From: Pseudomonas synxantha
Lineage (GTDB): Bacteria; Pseudomonadota; Gammaproteobacteria; Pseudomonadales; Pseudomonadaceae
NCBI RefSeq assembly: GCF_900105675.1
Contig: NZ_LT629786.1
Span: 5,828,001-5,892,000, forward strand
DNA length: 64,000 bases
Direction of reading: 5' to 3'
Shown: positions 58,666 through 64,000 of the stretch, piece by piece
Position numbering within the stretch: position 1 is the first letter of the stretch
Layout of the letters: the number at the start of each line of letters is the position of its first letter
Notes under the pieces: generated by a model
What the model was told of the DNA's origin: nothing
What the model saw: only the letters and a program-made list of their open reading frames with translations
Database searches by the model: none
Translations under genes and position numbers: made by a program

Positions 58666-59241
58666 TCAGGAAAATCCCAGCAACAGCCTCGCCACTTCCA
58701 GCACCTCATCCAATGCCGCCTCTGCCGACTCGGTGGAAGGCTTGAGCATCAGGTCATCGGCATAGCCCATTGCCAGGGCAAAAATCTGCCGGGCTGCGCG
58801 TTGGGGCGAATCACAGTGAAACACACCGACGGCAACGCCGCGCTCGATCACCTCGGCAAGCATGCCTTGCCATTGGGCGTTGATCACCAGGTAAGCCTGG
58901 GCCATTTGCGCGTCGTGCATGGCCTCGTCCCAGGCGTCGAGCCAGAGCGCCCAACCTGCATCGGCAGTGCTGGGCAGGCAGTCGTGCAAGAACCCCACGA
59001 GCGCCTGCAGCGGTGGCGCATCGGCCAAGGGCTCGCGCACTTCGTCCAATTGCTCATTGGCAAAGCGCACAAAGGCTTCGCGGCGCAGTTCATCCCAGTC
59101 GCTGAAGTAGTGATACACATGACTGCGCGACAGCCCGGCATGTTCGGCCAGGTCACGGGTGGATACATCGGCAAAACCCTTGCTGCGAAACAGCTCCAGG
59201 GCGGCAGCGATGATCTGGTCTTTACGGTCGATACGCGGCAT
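58666..59241 (-). CDS. TetR/AcrR-family repressor
   Basis: A 191-residue regulator. The N-terminal helix-turn-helix is residues 4-50 (KDQIIAAALELFRSKGFADVSTRDLAEHAGLSRSHVYHYFSDWDEL). The C-terminal ligand-binding domain is all helical. It is divergent from the membrane protein at 59356, and two 16-bp palindromes lie between them at 59286-59323, so it most likely represses both genes. The inducer is unknown. Confidence 0.88.
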   Translation of the reverse strand: MPRIDRKDQIIAAALELFRSKGFADVSTRDLAEHAGLSRSHVYHYFSDWDELRREAFVRFANEQLDEVREPLADAPPLQALVGFLHDCLPSTADAGWALWLDAWDEAMHDAQMAQAYLVINAQWQGMLAEVIERGVAVGVFHCDSPQRAARQIFALAMGYADDLMLKPSTESAEAALDEVLEVARLLLGFS

Positions 59242-59285
59242 TGAGCAATTCCTTCAAGCGTGGACAGATAAGCGGCGCTTGCTTT

Positions 59286-59323
59286 TTGAGCGATCGCTCA
59301 AGGATACTTGAGCAGTCGCTCAA
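59286..59323. promoter_or_regulatory. Tandem TetR-type operator
   Basis: Two copies of a 16-bp palindrome: TTGAGCGATCGCTCAA (59286-59301, perfect) and TTGAGCAGTCGCTCAA (59308-59323, one pair imperfect), 22 bp centre to centre, about two helical turns. They lie between the divergent repressor and membrane-protein starts. Confidence 0.8.
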
Positions 59324-59355
59324 TAATAGCGTCTATCACTCCTTTGGTGCACCTC

Positions 59356-60270
59356 ATGACATCCGTCACCCCACACATTCTGATCGAAGAAAGCAAGAAA
59401 ATCGGTCAACAGTCCGCCAGCCAGACACTCAAGGCAATTGCCAAAGCCTATCCCGGCAAGCTGTCTTGCACCTTGTCGCTGGTGGCGCTTGAGAACGCAC
59501 TGTTGTTGGCTTACCCGCTGTTTGCCGGGTTCGCGGTGGATTCGATTATCCGCGGCGATACCACCAGTGCATTGCTCTATGCCGCCGTGGTCATGGCGTT
59601 CTGGGCCGTGGGGGCGGCGCGACGAGCGCTGGACACGCGCACGTTCACGCGCATTTACGCCCATCTCGCGGTGCCGGTCATCCTCAACCAGCGCCTACAG
59701 AACCACAACACCTCGAAATCGGCGGCACGGGTGGTGCTTGCACGGGAGTTTGTCGACTTTTTTGAAAAACACGTGCCAACCATTGCCACGGCGTTGGTAT
59801 CGATTGTGGGCGCGGCGGTGATGTTGATCGTGATTGAGCCATGGGTAGGCATGGCGTGCCTGGCCGCGCTGCTGCTGTGCATAACCTTGTTGCCACGCTT
59901 TGCCCAACGTAATCAGACGCTGCACGAGCGCCTGAATAATCGTCTGGAAAAAGAGATCGGCCTGGTCGAAAAGGTTGGCGCGCCAACCCTGCGACGCCAC
60001 TACCAGGTGCTGTCACGCCTGCGTATCTGGCTGTCAGACCGCGAGGCCGCGGCGTTCCTGTTTATCGGTGCGATCGCAGCCTTGCTGTTCGTGGTTGCGA
60101 TCAGCCAGTTGGCCATGACCCCAGCGGTCAAGGCTGGCCATATCTACGCGGTCATGACCTATCTGTGGACGTTCGTCACCAGCCTGGACGAAGCGCCGGG
60201 CATGGTCGACCAACTGGCGCGGCTCAAGGACATTGGCAAGCGCGTGGATCCAGGGCTTGGGGAGCCCTGA
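59356..60270 (+). CDS. Orphan ABC-transporter six-helix membrane-domain protein
   Basis: A 304-residue membrane protein with about six hydrophobic segments, laid out like the membrane half of an ABC exporter (KAIAKAYPGKLSCTLSLVALENALLLAYPLFAGFAVDSII; RLNNRLEKEIGLVEKV as the coupling region). It ends at LKDIGKRVDPGLGEP with no ATPase domain, and no ATPase gene is next to it. It is probably controlled by the divergent TetR. The start at 59356 has a weak ribosome site and is uncertain. It may work with an ATPase encoded elsewhere or act without ATP. Confidence 0.75.
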   Translation: MTSVTPHILIEESKKIGQQSASQTLKAIAKAYPGKLSCTLSLVALENALLLAYPLFAGFAVDSIIRGDTTSALLYAAVVMAFWAVGAARRALDTRTFTRIYAHLAVPVILNQRLQNHNTSKSAARVVLAREFVDFFEKHVPTIATALVSIVGAAVMLIVIEPWVGMACLAALLLCITLLPRFAQRNQTLHERLNNRLEKEIGLVEKVGAPTLRRHYQVLSRLRIWLSDREAAAFLFIGAIAALLFVVAISQLAMTPAVKAGHIYAVMTYLWTFVTSLDEAPGMVDQLARLKDIGKRVDPGLGEP

Positions 60271-60273
60271 GCC

Positions 60274-62250
60274 TCAACGAAACCGGTCGACCTCCTGACG
60301 CAAGCTTGCCGCCAAGGTCTCCAGCTCCTTGGCGGTAACCGCCAGGTTCGACACCACTTCGCGCTGCTCGCTGTTGGCCAGTGCAATGCTCTGCAAGTTG
60401 CTGCTGAGCAAGGTGGCGGTACTGCTCTGCTCCTGGGTCGCGGTGGTGATCGCAGCGAACTGCTGGCCGGCCGAGCGGCTTTGCTCGTCGATACGCGCCA
60501 GGGCCGAGGCCACGGCGGCGTTACGCGACAGGCCTTCCTGCATCAGCACATTGCCGTGTTCCATGGTACTGATGGCATTGCCGGTTTCCTGCTGGATGCT
60601 CTGGATCATCGTGGAAATTTCATCGGTAGCCTGACGGGTGCGCGACGCCAGGTTGCGCACCTCGTCGGCGACCACGGCGAAACCCCGACCCTGCTCACCG
60701 GCGCGGGCGGCTTCGATGGCGGCGTTGAGCGCCAGCAGATTGGTCTGTTCGGCGATGGCCGTGATTACGCCAACGATCCCGCCGATTTCCTGGGAGCGCT
60801 GGCCCAGGGTGTTGATCACCGCAGCGGTGCTGTTCAGGGCGGTGGCGATATGTTCCAGGGACGATGACGCCTCCTGCATCGAATCGCGACCAATGCGGGT
60901 CTGCTGGGCATTCTCTTGCGCCAGGCGCTCGGTATTGCCCATGTTGTCGGCGATGTTCAACGAAGTGGCGCTGAATTCTTCCACCGCGCCAGCCATGCTG
61001 GTGATTTCGCCGGACTGCTGTTCCATGCCTTCATAGGCACCACCGGACAAACCTGACAGCGCCTGGGCACGACTGTTGACCTGTTCGGCAGCGTTGCGGA
61101 TATGCGAAACCATGGTCGACAGCGCGTCGCCCATCTGGTTGAAGCTGCGCGCCAACTGGCCGATCTCGTCATGGCTGGACACGTTGAGACGTGCGCTCAA
61201 GTCACCCGCGCCCAGGGCTTCTGCCTGGCGTACCAGGTCGCTCAGTGGCGCCAGCTTGCTGCGCAACAGCCACACCGTGGCACCCACTGCCAGCAACATC
61301 GCCAGCACACTGCCGATTACCAGGCGGATACCGACTTCCCAAGTCACGGCGCGAATCTCAGCCTTGGGCATGCTCGCGACCACCGCCCATGGGCCGCCTT
61401 CGAACGGCACCGAGACGCTGTAGAAGTCCTCGTGCTTGTCGCTCCAGAAGCGGCCAGCTCCCGGTTTCTTCGCCAGGTCGAGCATCACCGCAATGGCCTC
61501 ATCCGGCGCCTGCACGCCAGCTGGCGCCACCAGCCAATGCTTCTGTTCATCCAGCAGCGCGAGGGAGCCCGTCTGGCCGATACGGAAGCGCTTGAGATTT
61601 TCAAACTGGGCGTTCTGGGCGTCGGTGTAATCGAAACCGATGAACAACACGGCGATGACCTTGCCGCTGCTGTCACGCACCGGGCTGTATTGGGTCATGT
61701 AGGAACGGTCGAACAACACCGCACGACCGATATAGGTCTGCCCCTCGGCAACGCGCTGGTAAGCCGCGCCCTGACGGTCCAGCACTGTGCCGATGGCGCG
61801 GTTGCCATCCTGCTTGGTCAGCGAGGTGCTGACGCGAATAAAGTCGTCGCCGCTGCGCACGAACACCGTGGCCACGCCGCCAGACATCTGCTTGAACTCA
61901 TCCACCTCTTCGAAATTGTTGTTCAGCACCTCGTCTCCCAGGTAAAGGCTCGGGGTCTGCACGCCGGCCACCGCCACCGGTTGGTCAGCACGCACACTCA
62001 AGCCGGCGACGAAGCGCTTTTCAAACAGCCCGCTCAAACGCTGGGTACTTTCGCGCAAGGTGCTGTGGAAGGTATTGAGTTGGTCGGCAAGCAAACGCGC
62101 CTCGCTGGCCAGGTGTTCCTCACGGGTGTCGAGGTTGGCTGAGTCGAGGGAGCGCAGAGCGAAGACGGTACTGCCGCTGATAACGATAGCCAGAATCACG
62201 GCAAGTGCGAGACCTAACTGGGAGGCAATCCGGGCACGAGGTTGAGACAT
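60274..62250 (-). CDS. Methyl-accepting chemotaxis protein with Cache sensor
   Basis: A 658-residue receptor. One helix (about 11-31) leads into a periplasmic Cache_3-Cache_2-type sensor (about 35-315; [19 protein letters not shown] and [14 protein letters not shown] are typical). A second helix (about 317-338) and a HAMP domain ([24 protein letters not shown]) follow, then the signalling domain with the conserved tip [32 protein letters not shown]. No C-terminal CheR-tether pentapeptide is seen (ends EVDRFR). The ligand is unknown. It ends three bases from the convergent gene at 59356. Confidence 0.92.
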   Translation of the reverse strand: MSQPRARIASQLGLALAVILAIVISGSTVFALRSLDSANLDTREEHLASEARLLADQLNTFHSTLRESTQRLSGLFEKRFVAGLSVRADQPVAVAGVQTPSLYLGDEVLNNNFEEVDEFKQMSGGVATVFVRSGDDFIRVSTSLTKQDGNRAIGTVLDRQGAAYQRVAEGQTYIGRAVLFDRSYMTQYSPVRDSSGKVIAVLFIGFDYTDAQNAQFENLKRFRIGQTGSLALLDEQKHWLVAPAGVQAPDEAIAVMLDLAKKPGAGRFWSDKHEDFYSVSVPFEGGPWAVVASMPKAEIRAVTWEVGIRLVIGSVLAMLLAVGATVWLLRSKLAPLSDLVRQAEALGAGDLSARLNVSSHDEIGQLARSFNQMGDALSTMVSHIRNAAEQVNSRAQALSGLSGGAYEGMEQQSGEITSMAGAVEEFSATSLNIADNMGNTERLAQENAQQTRIGRDSMQEASSSLEHIATALNSTAAVINTLGQRSQEIGGIVGVITAIAEQTNLLALNAAIEAARAGEQGRGFAVVADEVRNLASRTRQATDEISTMIQSIQQETGNAISTMEHGNVLMQEGLSRNAAVASALARIDEQSRSAGQQFAAITTATQEQSSTATLLSSNLQSIALANSEQREVVSNLAVTAKELETLAASLRQEVDRFR

Positions 62251-62426
62251 GGGAGCTCCTGGCCGAGGCCAGGATCATCCTGATCTCATAGCGATGCTCG
62301 GCAAATTATCTAGTGGGAAGCGTTGGTGCACGATAGTTCCAACATTCCTTCTTCGGCGGCATTTGCCAATACTTGAGCGAATCACAGGGGTATCGCGCAA
62401 ACGATTGCACCATAGGCCTGCCACGC

Positions 62427-63347
62427 TCAATCGAGGTGCTCGACCCGGGGCAACTCCATCGCCTTGACTTCACCTTGAAGAAACTCCGCCAGCCTGCGCA
62501 AACGCTCGCCACCGGGACGAGTTTTCGGCCACACCAGGTAATAATTTTCCCCACTCGCCACTGCCGTTGGCCACGGCAGGCTGAGTCGCCCTTGCGCCAC
62601 ATCCTCAGCCACCATCAGCAGATCACCCATGGAAACGCCATAGCCTCGTGCCGCAGCGATCATGCCCAGTTCTAAGGTATCGAACACCTGCCCGCCCTTG
62701 AGGGATACCTGGGACGACAACCCCATGCGTCCCAGCCAGTTGCGCCAGTCGCGACGGTCGGGGGTGGGGTGCAGCAACTCGGCACTCGCCAGTCGGGCTG
62801 CGTCCCAGGGGCCATCGTCCAGCAGGTTCGGCGCGCCCACGGGAATCAGTAATTCCGGGAACAGATAGCTGGCTTCCCAGTCCGCCGGAAAGTGCCCGTA
62901 GCTCAGCAACACCGCACAGTCGAAGGGCTCCTGGTTGAAGTCCACCTCGTCTACGCTCATCCACGCGCTGGTCAGTTGCACCTCATTGCCCGGCTGCAAT
63001 GCACGGAAGCGACTCAACCGCGCCAGCAGCCAGCGCATGGTCAATGTGGACGGCGCTTTCATGCGCAGGATGTCATCTTCGGCGTTCAGGGTATGACAGG
63101 CGCGCTCCAGCGCGGCGAACCCTTCGCGCACCCCGGGCAACAACAGACGTGCGGCTTCGGTGAGCTGCAGGTTGCGGCCGCTGCGCTGGAACAGGCGGCA
63201 AGCGAAATGCTCTTCAAGGGTGCGAATATGGCGGCTGATCGCACTCTGGGTAATGGACAATTCCTGCGCCGCACGGGTGAAGGAGTTGTGTCGCGAAGCG
63301 GCTTCAAATGCACGCAGGGCATACAGTGGAGGAAGACGACGAGACAT
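62427..63347 (-). CDS. LysR-family regulator, GcvA-like
   Basis: A 306-residue regulator. The winged helix-turn-helix is residues 1-62 (LPPLYALRAFEAASRHNSFTRAAQELSITQSAISRHIRTLEEHF). The effector domain contains the GcvA-group pattern FDCAVLLSYGHFP and LGMIAAARGYGVSMGDLLM. ATG 63347 gives the normal N-terminus MSRRLPPLYALRAFEAA, with GGAGC upstream. It is divergent from the MATE gene, with inverted repeats between them. Confidence 0.88.
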   Translation of the reverse strand: MSRRLPPLYALRAFEAASRHNSFTRAAQELSITQSAISRHIRTLEEHFACRLFQRSGRNLQLTEAARLLLPGVREGFAALERACHTLNAEDDILRMKAPSTLTMRWLLARLSRFRALQPGNEVQLTSAWMSVDEVDFNQEPFDCAVLLSYGHFPADWEASYLFPELLIPVGAPNLLDDGPWDAARLASAELLHPTPDRRDWRNWLGRMGLSSQVSLKGGQVFDTLELGMIAAARGYGVSMGDLLMVAEDVAQGRLSLPWPTAVASGENYYLVWPKTRPGGERLRRLAEFLQGEVKAMELPRVEHLD

Positions 63348-63396
63348 TGGGAAAGCTCCGACGGCGCAATATCGGCACCCTACCAGAATCAATCCA

Positions 63397-63427
63397 GCAT
63401 GAGTTTTAATCATGCGAATGATCGCAT
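63397..63427. promoter_or_regulatory. Probable LysR-type operator
   Basis: Two overlapping inverted repeats: GCATGA-gttttaa-TCATGC (63397-63415), which contains a T-N11-A core, and ATGCGA-atga-TCGCAT (63412-63427). They lie 50-80 bp upstream of the LysR start and about 75 bp before the MATE gene. Confidence 0.5.
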
Positions 63428-63498
63428 TTATCCTTTTGTGCAGTGGACGCAAAGCGCCGAGAATCAACCCTCTCCCAACACTCTGACTATTGAGCGTG

Positions 63499-64000
63499 AT
63501 GATCATGCAACATCCGGCACGTACCGAGCTCTGGGCCATTCTGCGGCTGTCGGGGCCGTTGATTGCATCACAGCTGGCGCACATGCTGATGGTGTTGACC
63601 GACACCCTGATGATGGCGCGCCTGAGCCCCGAAGCCCTGGCCGGTGGTGGCCTGGGCGCGGCGAGCTATTCGTTCGTGGCGATCTTCTGCATCGGCGTGA
63701 TTGCCGCCGTAGGCACCCTGGTCGCCATTCGCCATGGCGCGGGCGATATCGACGGCGCCACCCGCCTGACCCAGGCCGGGCTGTGGCTGGCATGGTTGAT
63801 GGCTCTGGCGGCGGCATTGCTGCTGTGGAACTTGAAACCGGTGCTGCTGATGTTCGGCCAGACCGAAACCAACGTGCACGCGGCCGGGCAATTCCTGACG
63901 ATCCTGCCCTTCGCCCTGCCCGGCTACCTGAGCTTCATGGCACTGCGCGGCTTCACCAGCGCCATCGGCAAAGCCACGCCGGTAATGGTGATCAGCCTGT
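63499..64000 (+). CDS. MATE-family multidrug efflux protein, N-terminal part
   Basis: An open frame of 167 codons running off the window end, read by direct translation. It starts MIMQHPARTELWAILRLSGP and continues LIASQLAHMLMVLTDTLMMARL and SPEALAGGGLGAASY, the first helices of NorM/PmpM-type sodium- or proton-driven drug exporters. A second ATG six bases in is also possible. Only about a third of the usual 450-470 residues is visible. It is divergent from the LysR regulator. Confidence 0.85.
   Translation, partial: MIMQHPARTELWAILRLSGPLIASQLAHMLMVLTDTLMMARLSPEALAGGGLGAASYSFVAIFCIGVIAAVGTLVAIRHGAGDIDGATRLTQAGLWLAWLMALAAALLLWNLKPVLLMFGQTETNVHAAGQFLTILPFALPGYLSFMALRGFTSAIGKATPVMVISL

Overview
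The window is a stretch of chromosome from a Pseudomonas of the fluorescens group. The protein families are pseudomonad throughout. The gene order follows the P. aeruginosa PAO1 segment from about glpT/ubiD/rho to amtB/glnK/comM. Six copies of a GTGGGAG...CTTGC hairpin doublet (REPIN type), as described in P. fluorescens SBW25-like genomes, sit in the gaps. I see no rRNA, tRNA, insertion sequence, prophage or CRISPR array. Genes are packed tightly, with many 1-4 nt overlaps within operons and several overlapping convergent 3' ends.

Layout. 1-9.6 kb: glpT, chaC, a small PagP-like barrel protein, the ubiD/ferredoxin-reductase pair, an OafA-type acyltransferase, rho and trxA. 9.7-17.9 kb: a block that interrupts the trxA-ppx order known from PAO1. 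It holds a FadR-type regulator with a polar amino-acid ABC importer, and a chaperone-usher fimbrial operon (pilin, chaperone, usher, minor pilin). 18.4-23.3 kb: polyphosphate metabolism (ppx, ppk1) and hemB. 23.5-29.4 kb: DedA, an alkylglycerol-monooxygenase-like membrane oxidase, ElbB, YaiI, a cytochrome c-FTR1 iron permease and a RhtB exporter. 29.4-35.7 kb: MscS, a YheS-type ABC-F ATPase, a TIGR02444 protein, the histone-H1-like AlgP, an FKBP isomerase, AlgQ and DsbB/DsbH. 35.9-42.8 kb: the hemCDXY haem operon, algR and argH. The sensor gene fimS/algZ that lies between algR and argH in P. aeruginosa is reduced here to a C-terminal remnant. 42.9-53.3 kb: a GST, two small conserved proteins, class I adenylate cyclase, rnk, DUF1289/cyaY, and the lppL-lysA-dapF-DUF484-xerC-HAD operon. 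53.4-58.7 kb: sutA, yjbQ, glnK-amtB, ubiK and comM. 58.7-64 kb: an accessory end with a TetR regulator and an ABC membrane-domain protein lacking an ATPase, a chemoreceptor, a LysR regulator and a MATE exporter cut by the window edge.

The core is housekeeping: haem and ubiquinone synthesis, lysine/cell-wall precursors, nitrogen sensing, stringent and slow-growth physiology (ppx, ppk1, AlgQ, SutA, Rnk) and transcription termination. The most unusual points are the eroded algZ beside an intact AlgR, the orphan ABC membrane domain under a two-site TetR operator, the translationally coupled UbiD-ferredoxin reductase pair, the 39-bp repeat array in algP, and a low-GC regulatory gap in front of the fimbrial operon.
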